From JAHDVS01 sp964370985 (GTDB taxonomy: Bacteria; Actinomycetota; Thermoleophilia; Gaiellales; Gaiellaceae): 64,000 bases of DNA. A model generated the notes under the pieces. The model was not told where the DNA came from, did no database searches, and worked only from the letters and a program-made list of their open reading frames with translations. Shown here piece by piece: positions 57,199 to 64,000 of the stretch (positions within the stretch are counted from its first letter, which is position 1; every line of letters begins with the position of its first letter). The translations under genes and the position numbers were made by a program. The stretch covers positions 19,520 through 83,519 of the forward strand of contig CAYJLE010000010.1 of assembly GCA_964370985.1 (NCBI GenBank). The letters are read 5' to 3'.

Positions 57199-58464
57199 TC
57201 AGGTGAGGTAGTAGACGCGGGGCTGGGTACCGAGCTCTTCCTTCAGGCGGCGCGCCTCGGGGCGGCCGATCAGCTCGGCGACGATGCTGTCCAGGTCGTT
57301 CGCGTCGCCGAAGTACGTGGCGTGGCCGATGCACGTCGTGACGCAGGCGGGGAGCTGCCCCGCCTCGAGCCGGTGCAGGCAGAAGTGGCACTTGCGCGCG
57401 TTCCCGACCGGGGAGCCCCCGCCGGCCCGGCGCAGGCCGGCGTTGTACTCCGGGGAGACGGCCTCTTCGTAGGGCTGGAGTGCCGGTGTCTCCTCGGTGT
57501 AGAACGCCCCCTCGTCGGTCGTACGCGCCGAGTAGGGGCAGGCGACGATGCAGTAGCGGCAGCCGATGCACTTCTCGTAGTCGATCGCGACGACTCCATC
57601 CGAGCGCCGCCAGGTCGCGCCGACCGGACAGACGGGCGTGCAGGGGGGTTTCTCGCACTGCATGCACGGCCGCGGCAGGAAGCGCCGGCGGACGTTCGGG
57701 TAGGTGCCGATCTCCTCCTCGACCACCGGGCGGTAGACGACCCCCGGGGGAAGCTGGTTCTCGGCCTTGCAGCCGATCGTGCAGGCGTCGCAGCCGGAGC
57801 ACTTGCGCAGGTCGATCACCATCACCCACCTGCGCTCGCCGACGGGCTTCGCCATGGCGCGCAGGAGTTCCCGCTGCATCCGCAAGAGGTCGGCCTCGCC
57901 CTCCGCTTCCTCCGGAAGCGACGGCAGGTCCTGCGGGGAGGAAGGCGAGGGACTCGCGTCCACGGCCCTGGCGCGGCCCGGCACTATCATCGCGAGCGCG
58001 GCCGCCGCCGCCGTCCAGCGTAGGAACTCGCCCCGCGAGCCCGCCAACGGTCCCGGAGCGTCCCCGTTCCCGTCGCGGGGCCCGTACGAGCCCATCACCT
58101 CGGCCACGGCCTCGAGGGCGACCGCGAGCGACTGGGCGTCGATCGTCTTCAGCACGTAGCCGGTGGCGCCCACGTCCAGGAAGGCGGCCCGCTCCTCGTC
58201 GTCCAGCTCGGCGGCCAGGGCCACGACCGGCGTCGCCAGCCCCAGCTCGTCTCGCGCGGCGACCACCTGCCGGCAGAGATCGAGGGCCTCGTCGCGCGGG
58301 CGGGCAAGGTCGAGCAGCACGAGCTCGGGGCGGCGCTCGCCGAGCAGGCGCAGCACCTCCTCCGCACCCCGTGCCTCCCCGACCAGGCGATGCGGCCCGC
58401 TCAACGCCCTCGCCCAGCGGCGGGGCAGGCCACCGCCTGCTGGAATCGCGAGAACCGTGGCCAT
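57199..58464 (-). CDS. degenerate receiver domain fused to four-cluster Fe-S electron-transfer subunit
   Basis: A 421-residue fusion. Residues 1-125 follow a response-regulator receiver: LLGERRPELVLLDLARPRDE (Asp52 in the acceptor place), TPVVALAAELDDEE, FLDVGATGYVLKTIDAQSL (Lys106). The paired acids near the N-terminus are absent (TVLAIPAGG) and the Ser/Thr switch is Ala. Residues 141-170 are a Tat-like segment, GSRGEFLRWTAAAAALAMIV, with Gly for the second Arg. From 212 the PsrB/DmsB-type domain has KCSGCDACTIGCK, CMQCEKPPCTPVCP, KCIGCRYCIVACP and HFCLHRLEAGQLPACVTTC. GGGAGGT precedes ATG 58464. NrfD-fusion gene follows after 8 bp. Confidence 0.82.
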   Translation of the reverse strand: MATVLAIPAGGGLPRRWARALSGPHRLVGEARGAEEVLRLLGERRPELVLLDLARPRDEALDLCRQVVAARDELGLATPVVALAAELDDEERAAFLDVGATGYVLKTIDAQSLAVALEAVAEVMGSYGPRDGNGDAPGPLAGSRGEFLRWTAAAAALAMIVPGRARAVDASPSPSSPQDLPSLPEEAEGEADLLRMQRELLRAMAKPVGERRWVMVIDLRKCSGCDACTIGCKAENQLPPGVVYRPVVEEEIGTYPNVRRRFLPRPCMQCEKPPCTPVCPVGATWRRSDGVVAIDYEKCIGCRYCIVACPYSARTTDEGAFYTEETPALQPYEEAVSPEYNAGLRRAGGGSPVGNARKCHFCLHRLEAGQLPACVTTCIGHATYFGDANDLDSIVAELIGRPEARRLKEELGTQPRVYYLT

Positions 58465-58784
58465 CGTGACCTCCCAGATCGACTGGGTACAAGTCTCGGA
58501 GACGGCCCCCTGCTTCGCATCGGGAGGACTACCGAGCACGGGTGCGGGAAACTACGGGTTCCCCGCCTCGCCGGTGACAGCACTGCCGAGAGCGTGCCCG
58601 CAGTTCGCGGCGTAGTTCGCCGCCACACGGCTCCGCGTGCGCACCGATGTGGACGGGGAGGCAAGGCGCGAGGCTGGAGGCCAGCCGTGTCCTTCCTCGC
58701 GCTCGTCAGCCGCCCACACCACCCACACCGCCGTGGGGGCGGGTCCTGACCCGCCCCCAGACGGGCCCCGGCCCGCGGCCGACC
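58465..58784. other. 320-bp leader region of the molybdoenzyme operon
   Basis: No protein-like frame. It contains the molybdoenzyme ribosome-binding site (GGGAGGT just upstream of 58464) and the GC-rich hairpin repeat at 58734-58759. The promoter was not located; no FNR-like TTGAT-N4-ATCAA site was seen. Confidence 0.5.
58734..58759. repeat. 26-bp GC-rich hairpin, repeat family member 3
   Basis: TGGGGGCGGGTC and GACCCGCCCCCA flank a CT centre, giving an 12-bp stem with almost no loop, between the SnoaL-like gene stop (58785) and the molybdoenzyme leader. It shares GGGGCGGGTC..TGACCCGCCCC with the copy at 42974. Confidence 0.7.
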
Positions 58785-59174
58785 CTACAGGCCCCAGCCG
58801 GGAGGTGGGTCGTGCGTGCCCGGCTCCGCGAACCAGTACTCGCGAAGCTCCGTGCAGAGACCGTCGTCGCCGAAGCGCAGGAGCAGGCAGCCGGTCAGCG
58901 TCAGATCGTCCCCGCCGTCCGTGACAAGCGTCGTCCACCACTCCACGGAGACGCGCTCACCAGCCGCGACCGGCTCGCCGAACCGCACCCGCACCCGATC
59001 CTGGCTCGAGGTCGCGGATCGCCAGTACTCGCGAATCGCTTCCCGACCGGCGTGCGCGGACCGAAACGGCGTCACCTTGTAGAGCGCGTCCTCGGTGAAC
59101 AGGGCGGCCGCCGCGTCCGGATCGCGCTCCTCCCAGGCCCGCCCGTAGGCCTCGATCCAGGCGACAGGGTTCAC
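58785..59174 (-). CDS. SnoaL-like domain protein
   Basis: A 129-residue NTF2-fold protein: WIEAYGRAWEERDPDAAAAL, FTEDALYKVTPF, GREAIREYWRS, RVSVEWWTTLVTDGGDDLTL, CTELREYWFAEPG. It matches nuclear-transport-factor-2/SnoaL family proteins that act on small molecules or fold as accessory domains. GTG 59174 overlaps the preceding gene's stop by 4 bp, so the two are coupled. Substrate unknown. Confidence 0.82.
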   Translation of the reverse strand: MNPVAWIEAYGRAWEERDPDAAAALFTEDALYKVTPFRSAHAGREAIREYWRSATSSQDRVRVRFGEPVAAGERVSVEWWTTLVTDGGDDLTLTGCLLLRFGDDGLCTELREYWFAEPGTHDPPPGWGL

Positions 59175-59527
59175 GCGAGATCCTCCGTGGCTGCCGCGAA
59201 GCGGGCCATCTGGTCCTCGACCGCGGCACCGGTGTGCGCGCCGACCACCCCCAGGTTTTCCACGATCAGGTTCGCCCGTGAGATCACGCGCAGGAACACG
59301 TCGTCCTGCCGCAGCGCCGCGAGCCGCCCGGGATCGCCGCGAAGCAGGAAGAACCCGGCCAGATCGCCGCCGTGCGGCTCGAGGAAGACCGACTCGAAGC
59401 CATCGATCTTCCCCTGCGCCTGCAGGTCTTGCCAGGTCCCGACGGCCTCGCCGAACACCTGCATCGCCTGCCGCTCCCGGCCGCGCACGGCGCCACCCCA
59501 CCCGATGAACAGCGCGCTGTCGCCCAT
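59171..59527 (-). CDS. conserved hypothetical protein
   Basis: A 118-residue protein starting MGDSALFIGWGGAVRGRERQ, then AMQVFGEAVGTWQDLQAQGK, FLEPHGGDLAGFFLLRGDP, FLRVISRANLIVENLGVVGA. The layout is a small alpha/beta barrel-like domain seen in several soil bacteria as an uncharacterised protein; I recognise the pattern but not a function. It overlaps the SnoaL-like gene by 4 bp. Confidence 0.75.
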   Translation of the reverse strand: MGDSALFIGWGGAVRGRERQAMQVFGEAVGTWQDLQAQGKIDGFESVFLEPHGGDLAGFFLLRGDPGRLAALRQDDVFLRVISRANLIVENLGVVGAHTGAAVEDQMARFAAATEDLA

Positions 59528-59640
59528 TTCTCCTCCTTGGTCGAGGGAAGCGGGAGTGTAGCGCCGAAGCCGCGACCCGGCATCCCGACGGTAACCTCCG
59601 GATCCTGATCACTTCGGCTGGAAACCCGCGCCTGAAGCTG

Positions 59641-60345
59641 GTGCGAAACCTTGCCGCCCGCCGCGTTCGCGAGCGACTCGGCCTGTTCGCCTGCGAGGGC
59701 GAGGACGTCGTCGCTGCCGGGCTCGATGCCGGGCTCGCCCCGGTCGAGGCGCTCGTGGACGGGGAGCGACCGGCGCTTCTCGAGCGCCTGCCGGCGGCCG
59801 AGACGGTCGAGCCGCGCCTGCTCGCAGCCGTCTCGCAGCTCGCCCACCCGCCTCGAGTGATCGCGGTGTTCCGCCACGCCGACCTGCCCAGGCTCGACCC
59901 GGGAGCGGCGCCGCCGGTCGGCCTCGCCCTCTGGCAGGTCGTCGACCCGGGGAACGTCGGCACGCTCGTACGAGCTGCCGACGCGCTCGGCCCGGCGTTC
60001 GTCTGCCTCTCGCCCGGCTGCGCCGACCCCACCGGTTCGAAGGCGCTGCGCGCGTCGGCGGGGGCGATCTTCCGCGTGCCGCTCGGGACATTCGACGAGG
60101 CGCCGACGCCTCGAGTCGCCCTCCTCCCGGAGGGCGCGCCCCCGCTCGCGACGCTCGAGCCGGGTTCGCGCGCCACGTTCGTCCTCGGCGCCGAGCGGGC
60201 AGGCCTGCCGGCCAGCGTCGCAGCGGACTGCGAGTTCGCGGCCACCATCCCTCAAGCGGCGGGCTCGGAGTCCCTGAACGTCTCCGTCGCGGGTGCGATC
60301 GCCCTCTACGACTGGCGCCGCCGCTTCGGCGCCCCGGCGGGCTGA
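59641..60345 (+). CDS. SpoU/TrmH-family 2'-O-methyltransferase
   Basis: A SpoU-family RNA 2'-O-ribose methyltransferase of at least 234 residues. The N-terminal substrate-binding part (RVRERLGLFACEGEDVVAAG) and knotted C-terminal domain with VVDPGNVGTLVRAADALG, FVLGAERAGLP and IPQAAGSESLNVSVAGAIAL are complete. In-frame upstream codons from 59605 (LITSAGNPRLKL) match how the family usually begins, but that would need a CTG start; GTG 59641 is the first usual one. It converges on rplT, 1 bp apart. Confidence 0.88.
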   Translation: MRNLAARRVRERLGLFACEGEDVVAAGLDAGLAPVEALVDGERPALLERLPAAETVEPRLLAAVSQLAHPPRVIAVFRHADLPRLDPGAAPPVGLALWQVVDPGNVGTLVRAADALGPAFVCLSPGCADPTGSKALRASAGAIFRVPLGTFDEAPTPRVALLPEGAPPLATLEPGSRATFVLGAERAGLPASVAADCEFAATIPQAAGSESLNVSVAGAIALYDWRRRFGAPAG

Positions 60346-60346
60346 C

Positions 60347-60706
60347 TCAGCTCTCGAGCGCGGCCCTGGCGCGAGCGGCGACCTTCGCGAACGCGGCCGG
60401 GTCGTGCACGGCGAGGTCGGCCAGCACCTTGCGATCGAGCTCGATGTTCGCCTTGCGGCAACCGGCGACGAACTGGTTGTAGGACAGTCCCTCCTGGCGC
60501 GCGGCGGCGTTGATGCGGATGATCCACAGTCTGCGGAACGTGCGCTTCTTGTTACGCCGATCGCGGTAGGCGTAGACGTCCGATTTGAGGAGCTGCTCCT
60601 TCGCCTTGCGATAGGAGATGTGCTTCTGGCCCCAGTAGCCCTTCGCCTGCTCGAGGACCTTGCGCCGCTTCTTGCGGGCATGGACGGATCGCTTGACGCG
60701 CGGCAT
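60347..60706 (-). CDS. rplT: 50S ribosomal protein L20
   Basis: A 119-residue basic protein: PRVKRSVHARKKRRKVLEQA, KGYWGQKHISYRKAKEQLLK, YAYRDRRNKKRTFRRLWIIR, INAAARQEGLSYNQFV, the typical L20. It binds 23S rRNA and can repress its own operon. Last gene of thrS-infC-rpmI-rplT, 25 bp after rpmI. Confidence 0.98.
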   Translation of the reverse strand: MPRVKRSVHARKKRRKVLEQAKGYWGQKHISYRKAKEQLLKSDVYAYRDRRNKKRTFRRLWIIRINAAARQEGLSYNQFVAGCRKANIELDRKVLADLAVHDPAAFAKVAARARAALES

Positions 60707-60731
60707 CGTTCCCTACCTTCCGGCTCGCTGG

Positions 60732-60944
60732 CTAGCGCTTCCGGCCCCGGGGGAGACCGAGGAGCCGACGCACCTCGCGCACGTCGTCCTCGGCGACCGG
60801 GTGGTCGCGACCGAAGTCGCGCCCGCGCTTGGCCGTCTTCTTCTCGAGGTTGTGGCTCTTCATCGCATGGAGGCGCATCAGCCGGCCCGAGCCGGTGACC
60901 TTGAAGCGCTTCTTCGCCCCGGAGTGTGTCTTCTGCTTAGGCAT
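60732..60944 (-). CDS. rpmI: 50S ribosomal protein L35
   Basis: A 70-residue basic protein: PKQKTHSGAKKRFKVTGSGR and LMRLHAMKSHNLEKKTAKRG are the L35 signature. ATG 60944 overlaps the infC stop by 8 bp. Confidence 0.97.
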   Translation of the reverse strand: MPKQKTHSGAKKRFKVTGSGRLMRLHAMKSHNLEKKTAKRGRDFGRDHPVAEDDVREVRRLLGLPRGRKR

Positions 60945-61515
60945 CCTGTTCCGCCTCCACCTTCCCGGCGCTCCTCAGCGGCGCCAGCACCATCGTCATG
61001 TTCCGTCCGTCGAGCAGCGGCGGCGCCTCGATCTGGCCGAGCTCCTTCACGTCCTCCGCGAGCCGCATCAGCAGGTCGTGGCCCCGCTCGGGATGCGTCG
61101 TCTCGCGGCCCCGGAACATGATCGTAACCTTCACTTTCGCCTTCTGCCCGAGGAACCGGACGACGTGCCCCTTCTTCGTCTCGTAGTCGTGCACGCCGAT
61201 CTTCGGGCGGAGCTTGATCTCCTTGACATGAACCTGGAGCTGGTGCTTGCGCGCGAGCTTCGCCTTCTGCTCCTGCTCGTACCGGTACTTGCCGTAGTCC
61301 ATCACCCGGCACACCGGCGGATCGGCTCCCGCGGCCACCTCGACGAGATCGAGGTTCTTCGAGAACGCGTACTCGAGCGCCTCGGTGGTCTGCTTGATCC
61401 CGATCTGTGTCCCGTCCTGATCGACGAGCCGTACGCGAGGAACGCGAATCGCCTCGTTGATGCGCGACTGAGCAACGATCGGCCGGACGGGCTCGAACGC
61501 TCGCCGAGACCTCAA
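60937..61515 (-). CDS. infC: translation initiation factor IF-3
   Basis: IF-3 controls start-codon selection on the 30S subunit. The N-terminal domain reads SRINEAIRVPRVRLVDQDGT, the linker IKQTTEALEYAFSKNLDLV, and the C-terminal domain KIGVHDYETKKGHVVRFLG, KVKVTIMFRGRETTHPERGH, LLMRLAEDV. The start is uncertain: TTG 61515 gives 192 residues, but similarity begins around SRINEAI and infC often starts with rare codons (ATT, ATC); an ATC lies at the IVAQSRINE position. A four-codon frame ATGGTGCTTTGA overlaps the TTG. Confidence 0.96.
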   Translation of the reverse strand: MRSRRAFEPVRPIVAQSRINEAIRVPRVRLVDQDGTQIGIKQTTEALEYAFSKNLDLVEVAAGADPPVCRVMDYGKYRYEQEQKAKLARKHQLQVHVKEIKLRPKIGVHDYETKKGHVVRFLGQKAKVKVTIMFRGRETTHPERGHDLLMRLAEDVKELGQIEAPPLLDGRNMTMVLAPLRSAGKVEAEQDA

Positions 61516-61557
61516 AGCACCATCACCAAGTCTTGCGCTCCCCCTTCCTCATACGAC

Positions 61558-61579
61558 AAAAAGGCTGCATGCAGCAGCC
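61558..61579 (-). terminator. intrinsic terminator/attenuator in the infC leader
   Basis: On the minus strand a 6-bp stem GGCTGC/GCAGCC with a 5-base loop is followed by TTTTT, a standard Rho-independent form. It lies between the thrS stop (61664) and infC, so it could limit read-through from thrS or act as an attenuator for infC-rpmI-rplT. Confidence 0.7.
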
Positions 61580-61606
61580 ACCTCGTCCTCACGGCCTTCG
61601 GTTGAA

Positions 61607-61633
61607 CCTCCGCCGAGCCTGGGGCTCCGGAGG
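61607..61633 (-). promoter_or_regulatory. second hairpin in the infC leader
   Basis: CCTCCG and CGGAGG flank an inner stem GAGCC/GGCTC with loop TGG. It precedes the terminator-like hairpin on the minus strand, the arrangement expected of an infC/L20-type leader with alternative folds. A third small inverted repeat, CCTGC-TT-GCAGG, is at 61650-61661. Confidence 0.5.
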
Positions 61634-61663
61634 TGAGGAACTGGTAGCTCCTGCTTGCAGGGT

Positions 61664-63562
61664 TCAAAGCCTAGCAGTTCGGGCGATCTCGTCCAGGGCT
61701 GCCGCTCGCTCACGCTCGACGACCGCCCGCTCGCCGCGGATGCGCAGGGCGAGCGTGCCGCCCGAACGCTCCTTGTCGCCGAGCACGATCACGTACGGGA
61801 GCTTCTCGAGCTCCGCATTGCGGATCCGCTTCCCGAGCGTCTCCGCGCTCGCATCGAGGTCGGTGCGCACGTCACGCGCGGCGAGCTCGGCCACGAGCCC
61901 CCGCGCGTCCGCGTGGTGATCGTCCGCGACGGGGATCACACGTGCCTGGACGGGCGCGAGCCAGACGGGCAGCTCGCCCGCCGTGTGCTCGAGGTACACG
62001 CCGAGGAAGCGCTCGAAGGAGCCGAGCAGCGCCCGGTGGATCATCGCCGGCGTGTGCTCCGCGTTGTCGCTGCCGGCGTAGGCGAGCCCGAAGCGCTTCG
62101 GCATCTGGAGATCGAGCTGCACCGTCCCGAGCTGCCAGCTGCGCCCGAGCGAGTCCGTCATGTGCAGGTCGATCTTCGGGCCGTAGAAGGAGCCCTCGCC
62201 GGCGCTCACCGGCGCCTCCAGCCCGCGGGCGAGGAGCGCTGCTTCGAGCGCGGCCTCGGCGAAGTCCCATTCCTCGTCCGTCCCGAGCTTGTTCTCGGGC
62301 CGCGTCGAGAGCTCGACCCGCAGCTCGAGCCCGAACAGGTCGTAGAGGAAGAACGCGTAGTCGAGACAGCCGAGGAGCTCGTCCTGGATCTGCTCGCGCG
62401 TACAGAAGATGTGCGCGTCGTCCTGGACGAAGTGCCGGACCCGCAGCAGGCCGTGGAGGACGCCCGAGAGCTCGTTGCGGTGCAGGTTCCCTGCCTCGGC
62501 GAGGCGCAGCGGGAGGTCGCGGTAGCTGCGCGGGGCCTGGGCGTAGAGCAGGCAGTGGCCGGGGCAGTTCATCGGCTTGAGCCCGAAGTCGCGGTGCTCG
62601 ATCTCGAGCGCGAACATGTCGTCGCGGAACTTCTCCCAGTGGCCCGAGGTCTTCCACAGGTCGGCGTCGTAGAGCTGCGGCGTGCGGATCTCCCGATAGC
62701 CACGACGCGCGTTCTCCCGCCGGCGCAGATCCTCGAGCGCGTTCCAGACGACCATGCCCTTCGGGTGCCAGAACGGCATCCCCGGGGCCAGCTCCGAGAA
62801 CTCGAACAGACCGAGCTGGCGGCCGAGCCGCCGATGGTCGCGCCGCCTCGCCTCCTCGAGCCGCCGCAGGTGCTCGTCGAGGTCGCGCTGGTCGTAGAAC
62901 GCGGTCCCGTAGACGCGGGTCAGCTGCGGGTTGCGCTCGTCGCCGCGCCAGTAGGCGCCGGCGAGCGAGAGCAGCTTGACGGCCCGGATCGGCGCCGCCG
63001 TCTGGAGGTGGGGGCCGCGGCAGAGGTCGGTGAAGTCGCCCTGGCGGTAGAAGGAGAGCCCGCCCTCGGCCGTGTCGACGAGCTCGACCTTGTACGGCTC
63101 ACCCTCCGCCTCGAAGATCCGGCGCGCCTCGTCGCGTTCGACCTCGCGACGCTCGAACGTGCGCCCTTCGGCGATCTCGCGGCGGATCTCCTGCTCGAGC
63201 CGCTCGAGCGCCTCCTCCCCGACCGGCTCGGGGAACTCGAAGTCGTAGTAGAAGCCGTGCTCGATGGGCGGGCCGATCGCGACCTTGGTGCCGGGGTAGA
63301 GCCGCCGCGCCGCCTCCGCGAGCAGGTGGGCCGCCGAGTGACGCAGCACGAAGAGCGCGTCCGGGTCGTCGCGGTCGCGGAGGGTCAGAATCTGGATGCG
63401 GGCGCCGTCGGGGAGCGACAGCCGGAGGTCGCGAGGCTCTCCGTCGACGCGCACGAGCACCGCCTGCTCGGCGAGCTTCGGCCCGATCGCGCGGGCGGCG
63501 TCGAGCCCGGTCGACCCGTCGGGTAGCTCGAGCTCCGTCTCGTCGGGCAGCACGACCTTCAC
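61664..63562 (-). CDS. thrS: threonyl-tRNA synthetase
   Basis: A 632-residue class II synthetase: TGS domain (KVVLPDETELELPDGSTGLD), editing domain (LRHSAAHLLAEAARRLYPGT, the HxxxH metal-like motif, and YYDFEFPEPVGEE), catalytic core (FWHPKGMVVWNALEDLRRRE, MNCPGHCLLY, RHFVQDDAHIFCT) and anticodon-binding end (ARVIPVADDHHADARGLVAE). GTG 63562 starts at the TGS domain. It heads the translation operon with infC. Confidence 0.97.
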   Translation of the reverse strand: MKVVLPDETELELPDGSTGLDAARAIGPKLAEQAVLVRVDGEPRDLRLSLPDGARIQILTLRDRDDPDALFVLRHSAAHLLAEAARRLYPGTKVAIGPPIEHGFYYDFEFPEPVGEEALERLEQEIRREIAEGRTFERREVERDEARRIFEAEGEPYKVELVDTAEGGLSFYRQGDFTDLCRGPHLQTAAPIRAVKLLSLAGAYWRGDERNPQLTRVYGTAFYDQRDLDEHLRRLEEARRRDHRRLGRQLGLFEFSELAPGMPFWHPKGMVVWNALEDLRRRENARRGYREIRTPQLYDADLWKTSGHWEKFRDDMFALEIEHRDFGLKPMNCPGHCLLYAQAPRSYRDLPLRLAEAGNLHRNELSGVLHGLLRVRHFVQDDAHIFCTREQIQDELLGCLDYAFFLYDLFGLELRVELSTRPENKLGTDEEWDFAEAALEAALLARGLEAPVSAGEGSFYGPKIDLHMTDSLGRSWQLGTVQLDLQMPKRFGLAYAGSDNAEHTPAMIHRALLGSFERFLGVYLEHTAGELPVWLAPVQARVIPVADDHHADARGLVAELAARDVRTDLDASAETLGKRIRNAELEKLPYVIVLGDKERSGGTLALRIRGERAVVERERAAALDEIARTARL

Positions 63563-63944
63563 GGCCGCAGAGGATACTCGGGCCGCGCCCGCCGGCCCGC
63601 CGCTCCCCGCGCGGAGCGAGTTGGCGGCGAGCGGGTCGCAGAAGGTGATGACCGTCCCGGGCTTCGCCCGGGGTCACCGTCGCGAGACCCGGAAACGACC
63701 CGCTCGACCGCCGCGGAAGCGCGTGCGCCGCAGGGGCTGTCCGTCGTGTCGGTGGCGACGGGCCCCGCGCCCCCGGCCGTTCCGGGGCACGACGGGGAAG
63801 GGCACGTCCGTGCCCACCCGGGTGGTGTCGTGCGGGACCGGGGCGAGCGCGACTTCCATAGGGCCACCGTAGAGCCGGCCGGCTCGCACGTGGGCATCCG
63901 GCTGGTGAACGCCCGGTGTCCAGGTCGTGGCCGGCGCCGGAACG
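63563..63944. other. upstream region of thrS without a supported gene
   Basis: Only short Arg/Gly-rich frames are present, the longest 71 residues on the minus strand (63674-63889), whose text MEVALAPVPHDTTRVGTDVP then turns into Arg/Gly repeats. I would not call it a gene without homologues. No T-box or tRNA was recognised. Confidence 0.4.

Positions 63945-64000
<56 letters not shown>

Noticed and set aside
63674..63889. Short minus-strand frame upstream of thrS
   Set aside because: Begins plausibly but turns into Arg/Gly repeats, has no clear ribosome-binding site and lies close to the artefactual end of the window.

Overview
The window is high-GC, gene-dense bacterial DNA with many GTG starts and 1-8 bp gene overlaps. 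ScpA/ScpB, LemA plus DUF2207, a SipW-type signal peptidase, an HNH protein of the 13E12/DUF222 type, class II DAHP synthase and many secreted beta-propeller or lipoprotein genes point to an actinomycete. I infer the class Thermoleophilia (Gaiellales/Solirubrobacterales-like), but nothing in the window fixes the lineage. Two N-gaps (921-930, 8622-8721) and G/C homopolymer runs beside a gap and at the right end indicate a scaffolded draft or metagenome assembly. The gpsA and trpS breaks are therefore probably technical.

Layout. 1-7680 (minus) is one tightly coupled operon: class II DAHP synthase - tyrA - aroA - cmk - plsC - der - gpsA - DUF3352 lipoprotein, linking aromatic amino acid synthesis with CMP, phospholipid and ribosome-assembly genes. 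trpS diverges from it. 8.7-17.3 kb holds a MerR/B12 regulator, rluB, scpB-scpA, lgt, two small paralogous proteins, a secreted protein and dnaE. 17.4-24.9 kb holds a permease, a Fur-family regulator, sixA, a class II aldolase, secreted proteins, a proline iminopeptidase-like hydrolase and clpS-DUF2017. 24.9-29.5 kb is a surface-protein locus: a TasA/CalY-like protein, SipW signal peptidase and an RTX-like repeat protein on the minus strand, then, beyond a palindrome-rich gap, a Cys-rich Tat-exported protein and an L,D-transpeptidase on the plus strand.

29.5-40.3 kb is mixed accessory DNA: heme A synthase with a beta-propeller, DUF488, an ADP-ribosylglycohydrolase remnant, RidA, HNH/DUF222, an Rpf-like protein, a nuclease lipoprotein, a truncated CbiX and a PEBP-family protein. 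At 40306-40473 a palindromic MITE-like element supplies the stop codons of both flanking genes. 40.5-52.7 kb holds DUF2207-lemA, a complete 2-oxo acid dehydrogenase operon (E1alpha-E1beta-E2-E3), an internally duplicated unknown protein, pheS-pheT and a methyltransferase.

52.7-58.5 kb is the most unusual part: a membrane molybdoenzyme made of two fusion proteins. One joins an NrfD-type quinol subunit to the molybdopterin catalytic subunit in one 1485-residue chain. The other joins a degenerate response-regulator receiver to the four-cluster Fe-S subunit. In both, the Tat-like signal segment has become internal and has lost the second arginine. 58.7-63.6 kb ends with SnoaL-like and unknown proteins, a SpoU-type rRNA methyltransferase and the thrS-infC-rpmI-rplT translation operon with a terminator-like leader. 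Three intergenic regions share a GC-rich hairpin repeat family.
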